Of a stretch of 64,000 nt of DNA, positions 55,501-64,000 are shown piece after piece. The notes under the pieces are model-generated. The model ran no database searches, was not told the origin of the DNA, and saw only the letters and a list, made by a program, of their open reading frames with translations. The DNA lies in NCBI GenBank assembly GCA_964007475.1, contig OZ023275.1:13123829-13187828 (forward strand). The letters are read 5' to 3'. This DNA comes from Hybos culiciformis. Its lineage: Eukaryota > Arthropoda > Insecta > Diptera > Hybotidae. The stretch's first letter is position 1. Each line of letters starts with the position of its first letter. Position numbers and translations under genes: made by a program.

Positions 55501-57171
55501 ATAAACTTAATTAAAGCTTAATATTGCGATTTATGTTATATTCCTCCGGACCATTTCTTCTATTTCATATAAGATTTTTCATACTTCATAAAACATTTCA
55601 AATTACAAATTCAGCAAAATATAAAAAGTTATTATAGGGGAAATATCAGAGGCAGTTTGTTTTTTAATAAACAAAATTTAAATGTTGTACAATCGAGTTT
55701 GTTAACTTTTATTTTAATTCCATTAAATACAAAATATAGAAACAGAATCAAGTATCATAAAATTGGTATAAGCACCTACTTTGTTTCTATTTATTAAATG
55801 AACTTTGTCATACAATGTACTATATAGAATATCGTGCTAGCCTTTGAGCGTATGGTTATTGGAGGCAATTGACACGATATAAACAAAGAAAACAGCATAT
55901 AATTGTAAATCAGTTGATTATTATTCTTTGGATATGTAAAAGTATGTATTTGTATACATTGTACATTAAAAAGCAATAAATATCAATTCTAATATTGTTT
56001 TTAATTTGATTCTTCATATTGATATTATTTAATTTATACATATGTAACGAAATATTTACATAATTTTAGCCTATGTGTTATTGAAAGTAACAGGTTAATT
56101 ATAATAATTATAGTTTTTAAATATTAATGAAAATATTTGACTTATGAATAATGTACTATAGTCATTATGGCTTCAGATTTGCTGGTTTTGTGTATGTATT
56201 TCAATTTCCTCAGTTAACATAGTAATTTTTATTCAACCTTCAACGATAATATAAAAAGAGTTTTTCGATAATAAATTTTCCTAAAGAAAAGCTTTCATTA
56301 TTTTATCAACAACCTTACAGTATAGATTTATAGGTATATTTATGTTGATATTACTTTTTTTTTGGATTTTCTTTTCACTGAAATAAGAAGTGATATATGC
56401 AAGGCAATGACTTTTTGTGACTTATAATAAAGATTAATGTCTTATTGAAATTTCCTTTCACAGTAGCTCTGGACGTTAGATATTTTTTACATTTATATTT
56501 ATGGACAACAAATTATGTATTGAATTTTTACATTCATATACAAAAAATCCATCATAAAATTTTTGGATTCATTAGAGTGGAAATAAAATTTGAAATGAAA
56601 ATCTATCAGCAATAAAGTTCATGTACGGCGTATTTTATTTGTATGCACAATTGTACATATGTATATATTATACGTAAGTACATGTAAAATATAATATAAT
56701 TTCCGAATTTGAGTTAAAAAAAAAAAAAAAAAAACAAAAAAAAAATAGAAAATAAATCAGTAAATAATAATTGGAATTTGGTCAATGAACTTAAAAGAAA
56801 AATAAACGATAAATTATAGAGGGTAGGTTTTTCTTTTACAAATAAAAAAATAATTTCATTTAATAAATGAACCAAAAAATTCTACACATTTTTTTCTTCA
56901 ATTCAATGCCAACGATTTTTTGTTATAAAATATGTTTTATCATTTTTATTAATGTAAAAGTAATAACTGATCGTTCTTAAGTAAATATATTATGTTATAT
57001 ACATATGTACACATTGTTATCATAATTTGATGTTTTTAATATATACTCTTGACAAAATTTGCTTAATAAAGGTGTAGTAATTATTATTCTAATTTCAATA
57101 AGTGTAATCGTTAATGCTGCGCTGAACGGGATTGACAATGTAACTGTAGAATACGTAAAAACGTTTAAAGT
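52512..57171. other. 4.7 kb without recognisable gene
   Basis: AT-rich and homopolymer-rich. A patch at about 55237-55325 (GCGAATTCGACTAACCCGTG, CCGCGAAAAAC repeated) is GC-richer and may be an old insertion, but has no recognisable ends or coding sequence. Confidence 0.45.
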
Positions 57172-57902
57172 CAGTGGTGGGATTCAAAACATTCAACAAC
57201 CGGTTCGCCTGCCGTAAAAAAAATAATAATACAATTTTTTTTGTGGTTTCGAATCCTCTAAAAAGTTTTTTTAATTTTTTTAATTAGATTCTAAAGACCT
57301 TTCCAGAACATATATGTATTTTCTCCTTCGTAAAAACTCATAAATTTTTAGATTAATATTTCCAAATGTTGTAATTTCAAAACAGGCTTGCTTGTTACAC
57401 GTTTATTACTTTGTACATATTTATACTCTTATTCAGTTCACGCAGTATTCACATAACATAATTAAAGAAATAGGAGATTTTTCAGATAAATAAGTAAAAC
57501 GCTTGTCAAATTTTCCAGTATTTCTTTTATAAATTAATAAAAAAGCCAGAAAAAAATTGTTTTACTGTAAATTTTACGCGCATCACCTGTCGAGATACTC
57601 ATCGTGTGAAAGTAGTTTCTAAATTTTCAGATAACACACAGACCGAAAGACCAAACATCATGTTTTTTATATAATTCACATTTATTTTTAATACAAATTT
57701 CAATGTAAATTCAAATTGTATATTCTTTGAGTAGTTGAGAAATTGCCACGGAGGGACTGTTAAAACAGTAAATAGTTATTTCAAAACTTTTTCAGGCGAT
57801 TTTCGTGAACCTACAAATTTTAGGAAACGGTTCGCGCGAATCTTAAATATTTTAAGAAACGGTTCGCGCGAACCGGTGCGAACCGGCTGAATCCCATCAC
57901 TG
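57172..57902. mobile_element. non-autonomous hAT element with perfect 8 bp target duplication
   Basis: Begins CAGTGGTGGGATTCA and ends TGAATCCCATCACTG, a 15 bp terminal inverted repeat with one mismatch. It is flanked on both sides by the exact 8 bp TTTAAAGT (57164-57171 and 57903-57910). Subterminal AACCGGTTCGC at the left, and three repeats of GGTTCGCGCGAA/GGTGCGAACCGG at the right, form GC-rich palindromes. No transposase frame. The exact duplication implies a fairly recent insertion. Confidence 0.9.
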
Positions 57903-57910
57903 TTTAAAGT

Positions 57911-60583
57911 TCATAAACATAATAATACACATATGAGAAAAATATAAATAAAAACATAAAATATTATGTTTCTCATAATTTTGGAATCCATAATATACAT
58001 TTGTGTCCATTTCAATATGACCTAAAATTTAATTTTGTTTCTTTAATTGCTTAATTTTGCTGCTCATATGCCCATACTCTTTTCGTATACAATTCAAAAT
58101 TTATAAATATTAATAAAGTTGATATAACTATAATATTATTTCTGTTATGAGCTTATTGTATAATATTATTTACTTATTCTCATTTACTCTGTTCTCGTAT
58201 GCAGACACAAGGTGAATTTTTATATAATTAAATACGTACATAAGAGAATTTTTGAAAAATACGCAATAAACCATAGTTTTCACTTTTCAGTCTAATTTTT
58301 AAGATAATTTATAGATTTTAATTCAACTGTAAATTCCTTCTTTATAAATATTTTCTTAAAAATAGAAAAACATCTAATTTGTCACCTCGAGTGTTCGGTA
58401 AAGTTGTGTTGATAGAGTCTTACCCAGGTTTGCCAATGTACATTAAAATCAAAAATAATTTAAATATTTTTCCAAATCAACTTAGGCTTTTGGTGAGGTA
58501 GTAGTCTATTCATCAGGATAATAAAATCGGCTGTTTATAAGATAAACTACGGTTTCATTAATCAGTAATTAATGATAGGAAATGTCAAAATAGCTTTTAT
58601 AGCATTTGGTTGTAATTTAATGATTTTTAACTTTTTTACATTTTTCTTATTTCTTGTTATTCTTATTTATTTTTTTCCTTCCCGTAGCATTTGACTGTTT
58701 TCCAATTCTTTTTACAAAAATTCAAATCATATAAAATAAGGAATTTTATTTATCATCCGAAAAAAAAATTTTTTTCTTTTTATTTTAAACAAAAACAAAA
58801 CATATTAGGCATAACATGGACACAATTTGAATAATCCTAAAAAATTATTATTATTTATTATTTTCATTTTCTGTTTGTGAAACATGTTTTATTTCTGCAA
58901 ACAAATAATGTTAAAAAAATAAAAAAAATTATTTAATTTTATTGAAAAAGAGAAAAATATGTGATGAAATTTTCTTATTGCACGTGATATTTCCTTCAAT
59001 TTTATCCTTATATAAGATTTAATTGAATTCCGTTTTCGTTCTGAGTAACAATTTTAATGAAAAATAATTGGGTTCGATCTCAATCGTTTGATTTGCACTC
59101 TAAATATATGTAAAAACATAGACATAATATAAGTTAAGAGGAGTCTATTCGAATAGTTCAGAATCGATAGAAATGGATCATAATGAAATTATTCTTTGAA
59201 GTAATAAAAAAATTGTTATTAAAGAGCTGGAAAAGCCAATTGAAAAGAAAATAATATAGTTCGAAAATAAAGTCCAATATGAACAGCGCATAATGGCTAA
59301 CGAATTTTCATAAAAGTTTAAGAAGTTCGTGCATGAAATAAGATCATATTAACAAAATTTAATTAATTTTTTTTTTTTTTTTTTCAATTTTTGGAGGTGT
59401 AAAAAATTTCACGTGCCGAATTAAAGGAGATTTGTCAGGTATTATTAAAAAAAAAAAATTAAAGATGTTGTTTTAGGGATTCATAACAAAGAAAATAAAG
59501 ATTTTTCCATATAATACACGTACCATAAGGTAGATGTAGGTGGTGTTTGTATAAGAAATATATAAAATGTAAACAACATGTATATGTATAAGCTGATGAA
59601 AACAATAAAGCTTTTTAAACATCAATTTGAAATAATTTCACTTTTTTATTTTTGTTCGCATCCTGGTAGGAAGGATGTGGGAAAAAATTAAATAGAAATT
59701 AATGAAAAATACTTTAAATTTTGAATGTGTTTTTATTTTTTAATTGTGAAGCGTCCTTTGATGTTTTAAACAATAACTTAGAGGAAGCAAATACATTTAA
59801 AACCTTGACATAGACACAATTACTTTGGATTTACAATGCCCAAGGTTTGACAAATGTAGGTTCCATAATATTAGGTATATTTCTTTGATTATTCTGTTAG
59901 AAATTCAGAAAAAATAAACTCTGTATAGAACCATCGCTAAGTTCCTAAAATGCAAAAAAAAAAACAGAAAACAATTTTAAAGAAATTCTCTTAATTTTTC
60001 CCGAATATTCATTCATCTTTTTGCCTGTGCGGAACAAATTTTCTAATTGAACAAAGTAAAATCAACAATCAGATATTTCCACTTAACATCATTTTTATAT
60101 TAGTTTAATTTTGTTTTTTATCTTTTTTAAGGAAACCTAAATAAATTTTATACATAGGTATGTATATAGTTACTTAAAAGTTTACATTCCAATTGAAAAT
60201 TGAAATCTAGATAATATTTTATTATTTTAGAGCATTTCCATGCAGATAAATTCTATTCAAGGACATTTTTCAAAAACTGCGGAGTTTTCTTCAATATTGA
60301 TGAACAAATGCGAAATTTATGAAAATTATTTTTTAAAGAGTCTTAATTTATTTGAATGAACTACTTATAATAATTCGATAAATATTTATTTGATGTATCA
60401 AATATCGTAATTATTAAGCTTTATATACATTATTACAATTCTTATTCTCTTATTGAAATACTATTCCTTTTTTGTAATTCAAAATAACTTTATAAACAAA
60501 TGAAGTATTTCAGTTCACAGAAAAATAACAACTATTTTTATATAACCAATCAGTGCAAACAAGTGCAAATGAAAAATAGGAGC
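57911..60583. other. non-coding, downstream of MKS1
   Basis: No gene recognised; the right edge must include the MKS1 3' UTR. AT-rich with poly-T/A runs and short open frames only. Confidence 0.5.
60385..60390 (-). terminator. candidate MKS1 polyadenylation signal
   Basis: AATAAA on the minus strand 194 bp past the MKS1 stop, with another at 60347-60352. In DNA this AT-rich such hexamers are common by chance, so this is only the nearest canonical candidate pair. Confidence 0.3.
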
Positions 60584-61405
60584 TTAAACATCAGATTCAT
60601 TTGGTACAATTGTGGCTTCCAAGCGATCTCTAGCTTCCTGATAAGATTTCATAATATCTTCCAATGTTAAATTAGGGGTCTTCTTCTTTTTATTAACACC
60701 TTCGTTTGCCTTATTCAAAATAAAACATTCGGGATTTTTTTGTACAATACAATACGTTTCAACAAATATTTTTCCAGTCCCAATGGATTTACTATGGTAA
60801 CGATTTAGAAATTCTTGATCGTTACTATTAAAAAATAATTTTGCATCAAACAGCTTTCTGCCTCCAATAAAAAAACGTTTTAATCTATCAAAAATTGAAT
60901 TATCTGCTGGTCGAATACAATTAAGATTATATTTAATACGACCTGCTTTCAAATTTAAATCAAAATATGAATATCCCTCAATTCTTTCTCGTTCCCAGTC
61001 GTCAACGGAAATAGCTTCTAAAAAAAATTTTAATGAATTTTTATAATTCGTTTGCTCAACATTTGGATCATGAAGTTGATATTGCTTATATTCGGACAAT
61101 AATAAATCCAGTTGAAATGAATGGCCGAAATTCCATTCAATTCCATTTAAAGATTTAGATGAATGAGTGCTGCCAACATAGAAATCAGAATGCTGTTCAC
61201 TTAAATCATTTGGTCCTGAGTCATCTTCTTTAGAATTTTCCAATTTCACATCGTTTGGAATTTGAATGTAATATCTTATATGAAGATTGTTATATTCAAA
61301 CTCCACAGCCTTTTGGATATTAAAAATTATACTGTAACGAATAAAGCGTTTTGGTGGAACATCAAATAAGCTCAACAATTTCTTGTTAATATTGGTACTT
61401 TGGCA
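60584..61405 (-). other. MKS1: MKS1 exon 2 (B9 domain and C-terminus)
   Basis: Encodes residues 245-517. The frame opens right after the acceptor and runs to TAA at 60586-60584. There is no internal ATG near the exon start; the frame reads through TTG codons at 61378, so it only makes sense as a spliced exon. It holds the complete B9 domain with EGYSYF and RFFIGG. Confidence 0.9.
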
Positions 61406-62603
61406 CTAAGAGTTAAAAAGTATAGTATGTTAATTATTTTCGGCAAAACTTCTAATTCAACAAACAAAATTGAAAATAATGGATCAAAAGAATTTATAGA
61501 AGTAACAAACACAGAAACTCTAATATTTTCTTCAACCAGATTCAAGCTCGAACTTTGAAAGATACTGAATTTCTCATTATTTAACGATTTTTAATAATTT
61601 AATTGAAATTTTTGAATTGATATGGTTCAAGAGTCAAGTAAGGTCTAGTAGTAACAGTAAGTCATTATCTAATTTTAAATAAAATACTTTAAGAATTTTT
61701 TTGTTTATCTTAGAAATAAAATGATTAAGTTCCAGCATCTGTATTCTTAATCTAGTTCCAGATTTAAGGATAAATTTTAAATAATCAAAGTTGAACTGTA
61801 TAGGTACATGCTGAATTAAGCCATAAAATAAAATCTAAATTGAATTAAACAAAATACTCTAATATACTAACCAAAGATTCTTTTAAACATTCAAATTTAT
61901 TATCAAATCCAATTAATTTTGAAGATTTTCTTTTTTCTGATATATTTTTACCAGAATAACAATATAAATGCCGATAATCTGTATCAATTTCAATGAAATA
62001 TGGATTTCTTTCAAATTCATTAAAATCAGGATAAACCATTAGATATTTCTCCAATGAATGCCATTTAAATGAATATAAAATTTTTTCTGGATTAAGGTCA
62101 GCACAAATATACCAAAATATAATATTATTATTTTCCTCAATTTTCAATTTTCTTAAATTACCAATCTGTGGAAAATCTTCTTTAGGTTGAAAATTATCAT
62201 CGTTTGTGTAAGTAAAAATTTTTGGAAGACTATCACGGCTATCGATGTTTTTATTCAAAATTAAATTATAATAAGTTTTGTGAATATCGGTTGTACAATT
62301 TTCTAAATTTTTATAAAATTCAATTTCATATTGACTGAATATTTTTTCCTGCCAACGCAAAGTTATAATTTCAAAATCTTCACTACTATCGGCAGATCCT
62401 TCTGTTGTTACTGAATTCTTCCTTGAATTATTGAAACTTGGTGTTTTGGATGTTCTTGGTGATTTATTGCTAAGGGTAGCAAATTCAAATTTTGGTATTT
62501 TTAAAAGTGAGTTTATTTTTTTCAATTTGATTGATATAACCAAATTTTCTATTTTATCATTGGTCCGATAAACCGCGGATGATTTTATAGAGTTTTTGCT
62601 CAT
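60584..62603 (-). CDS. MKS1: MKS1 ciliary transition-zone protein (B9 domain), two exons
   Basis: Joined exons 62603-61872 (244 codons) and 61405-60584 (273 codons plus TAA) predict 517 residues; human MKS1 is about 559. The N-terminus matches vertebrate MKS1 in AVYR (residues 10-13) and strongly in RWQEKIFSQYEIEFYKN (83-99), followed by FTYTNDD (130-136). The C-terminal half is the B9 domain (about 264-465), with the family's EGYSYF (387-392) and LKRFFIGG (419-426). A final helix (about 490-507) resembles the human C-terminal segment rich in E, A and R. Established for the family: MKS1 works with B9D1 and B9D2 in the MKS module of the ciliary transition zone, gating entry of membrane proteins. 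In insects this matters in ciliated sensory neurons and sperm. The ATG at 62603 aligns with the human start, so the N-terminus looks complete. A 50-75 stretch rich in S, T and N is probably disordered. No transmembrane segment is seen. I am confident of the identity; only the exact acceptor is less certain. Confidence 0.94.
61406..61871 (-). other. MKS1: MKS1 intron (466 bp, phase 0)
   Basis: The donor GTTAGT starts at 61871. The acceptor is TTAG ending at 61406, preceded on the minus strand by a T-rich tract (CTTTTTAACTCTTAG) and a possible branch site TTAAC. Joining gives ...KESL|CQSTNINKK... in frame, and the upstream frame is closed by TAG at the acceptor itself. A second in-frame AG (exon starting at 61381) is possible and would remove eight residues. 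The interior is AT-rich with no feature of note. Confidence 0.82.
61872..62603 (-). other. MKS1: MKS1 exon 1 (coding)
   Basis: Coding part of the first exon, from ATG at 62603 to codon TTG at 61874-61872. The frame stays open past this point only to a TAA at 61845, adding eight residues (VSILEYFV) that have no counterpart in MKS1. The donor is TTG|GTTAGT, phase 0. Any 5' UTR extends upstream an unknown distance toward the X-box near 62709. Confidence 0.88.
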
Positions 62604-62708
62604 TTTTTAATGAAATTATTTAAAATTAACAAAGCTCGATTATCTTCTTAACATCCTAGTTATTTGCAGTCTGACAGGTTATTTGTTTATGTATATGATT
62701 TAACGATT

Positions 62709-62722
62709 TTCGCCATGGTAAC
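62709..62722. promoter_or_regulatory. RFX/DAF-19 X-box candidate, MKS1 promoter
   Basis: The plus strand reads TTCGCCATGGTAAC. Against the ciliary X-box consensus GTHNCC-AT-RGNAAC it matches 13 of 14 positions, failing only at the first base. It is about 105 bp upstream of the MKS1 ATG, the usual distance for X-boxes of ciliary genes. RFX-family factors binding this site drive MKS/B9 genes in nematodes and flies. The site also stands out as a GC-rich island in AT-rich DNA. Confidence 0.75.
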
Positions 62723-62729
62723 TGCAGTA

Positions 62730-62743
62730 ATTATCATGGCAAA
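62730..62743. promoter_or_regulatory. second, degenerate X-box-like site
   Basis: The plus strand reads ATTATCATGGCAAA, about 11 of 14 matches to the same consensus with an intact ATGGCAA half-site. Its start is 21 bp from the start of the stronger site, about two helical turns. It could be a half-site or weak second RFX site, or chance. Confidence 0.35.
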
Positions 62744-63667
62744 ACAAATTTAGTATACCTATATAATAGTGACATCCGACAAAATAATAAAGAACTCATT
62801 GTATTTTTGCAATTATTTTATTGGCAACAAAAAGTTTAAAGTCATGAATTCATTATCATTCAACACACATATCATAACATTTACTCTTATAATAACACTA
62901 TTAATGCACCATTAGTCCATTAATGAAATTCACTTAAGAACATTGATACAGGTAGGTTGTTCGTTTTTCTTACTTTATTTGTTAGCAACCGAACCCAGCA
63001 GGCTCTGAATTAAAATGATCCAGAACAATAAAACTTTTCCCTAAACACGATTATTTAGTGCTCAAAACAACATAAAAAATCATCCAGTATGTTCCAAATT
63101 GACCCCGAATGTATATTTTTAAATCACTCGAACCAGTAACAAAAAGAAAAATATTTAAAAAATTTTTGTACCAAGACTACCCTCTGTGAAATTTAATTCA
63201 AATCAACATAATTTTCAAATATTCCACTATAATACATAAATTTTTGTTAATGTTTTTTAGGCGCAACTTAAAAATGAATACAATTTTTACTTAAATGGAT
63301 GGATTTTTTAAATCAAACTTATAATTTTGAATATATTACTTTTAGTATTAACTTCAATTCGTGTAGTCAAAGTGGGACCGTGAATTTTCTTAATCTAATA
63401 ATGTTATGGTCATTTTTCAATTATTGATCATATTTTAACACAAAATTATCAATTTCTATTCCTAGTTTCTAACTTTAAAAGTTTAAATGTTTCGTATGTT
63501 TAATTGTTGTAATTATACATATTATATTCGCAAAAACAAAAGTATAGATTTCATACATACCGTTAATACACATTACAGCAGTGCAAGCACCTAGCGGTTA
63601 GGTGATGAACTTTTCATGTTCAAAAATTAGTTACATTTCTTAACGTTAGGAAGTTTTTATACATTTA
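62744..63667. other. non-coding, upstream of MKS1
   Basis: No open frame or recognisable element. A small inverted repeat CACCTA-N5-TAGGTG lies near 63589-63605. The X-boxes at the left edge could also serve a divergent plus-strand gene, but no exon for one is visible. Confidence 0.5.
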
Positions 63668-63833
63668 GGTCTTCACCCGAAAAGAATTTGATATTCTGAA
63701 TTTCAAATTCAGTATAATTTGACAGAAATGATATTCCAAATACACGCTCTAGAACGTGTATTCGAAATTCACAACAACAAAATACATTAGGAATTTGAAA
63801 TTCAGTATTTAAAATTCTTTTCGGGTGAAGGCC
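63668..63833. mobile_element. MITE, 166 bp, TA target duplication
   Basis: The ends are GGTCTTCACCCGAAAAGAAT and the inverse of GGCCTTCACCCGAAAAGAAT. The terminal inverted repeats run about 45 bp with a few mismatches and are flanked by TA on both sides. A second perfect palindrome sits inside (ATACACG...CGTGTAT, about 63740-63762). Without coding capacity and with a TA duplication it fits a Tc1/mariner-type MITE; the family is not identified. Confidence 0.75.
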
Positions 63834-64000
63834 TATTATTTCTAGTAGGTACTTGATGTTGAAAAATTAAAAAAATTAAATGTAAGGTGTAAACACAACA
63901 AAGCTATAGCATATAGCCGCAGCTTTTAAATACAGCTATATCGCTAGAATAAAAAGAATTGCAGCGATTAAATAGTTCATTAATATATTTATTAATTTTT
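63834..64000. other. non-coding window edge
   Basis: Short AT-rich tail of the window; nothing recognised. Confidence 0.5.

Noticed and set aside
61845..61871. Eight-residue extension of MKS1 exon 1 as a separate, unspliced protein
   Set aside because: A donor lies right at the point where similarity to MKS1 stops, and the second exon supplies the missing B9 half in frame.

Overview
This 64 kb window is a very AT-rich (I estimate about 80%), gene-poor stretch of an animal nuclear genome. Poly-A/T tracts are dense, there are TA-dinucleotide repeats and TACATA-type strings, introns are short, and the DNA transposons are hAT and MITE types. An insect fits best (the hAT relics resemble families common in insects), but nothing fixes the species. 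No bacterial gene organisation, tRNA, rRNA or CRISPR array was seen.

Only one intact protein-coding gene is supported: MKS1 (Meckel syndrome type 1 / B9-domain ciliary transition-zone protein). It lies on the minus strand at 60584-62603 as two exons separated by a 466 bp phase-0 intron, and predicts a 517-residue protein. About 105 bp upstream of its ATG is a 13/14 match to the RFX/DAF-19 X-box, the binding site of the transcription factor that drives ciliary genes, with a weaker second copy 21 bp further upstream. Gene and promoter motif therefore agree.

The rest is non-coding with scattered mobile DNA. Positions 1-78 hold the right end of a hAT element, and 11985-12413 holds an internally deleted copy of the same family that keeps a hAT dimerisation-domain frame. 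Positions 2286-2982 are a hAT-type element with a perfect 8 bp target duplication and a Helitron-like insertion inside it. A palindromic repeat family occurs twice in opposite orientation (about 3207-3690 and 39884-40525). A TA-flanked MITE lies at 27736-28044. A broken GTF2IRD2/ZBED-like hAT pseudogene lies at 51835-52511. A second hAT with a perfect 8 bp target duplication lies at 57172-57902, and a second TA-flanked MITE at 63668-63833.

The most unusual structure is at 13551-17830. A 244 bp foldback repeat is followed by a roughly 95 bp repeat unit, one copy of which is split by a 3.36 kb, GC-rich, strand-asymmetric 12 bp minisatellite (about 280 units) with nested higher-order repeats. 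Its long open frames on both strands follow from the period being a multiple of three; I do not regard them as genes.

The intervening spans (3.7-12 kb, 17.8-27.7 kb, 28-39.9 kb, 40.5-51.8 kb and 52.5-57.2 kb) contain no recognisable gene. They could be intergenic DNA, long introns or long UTRs of genes outside the window.
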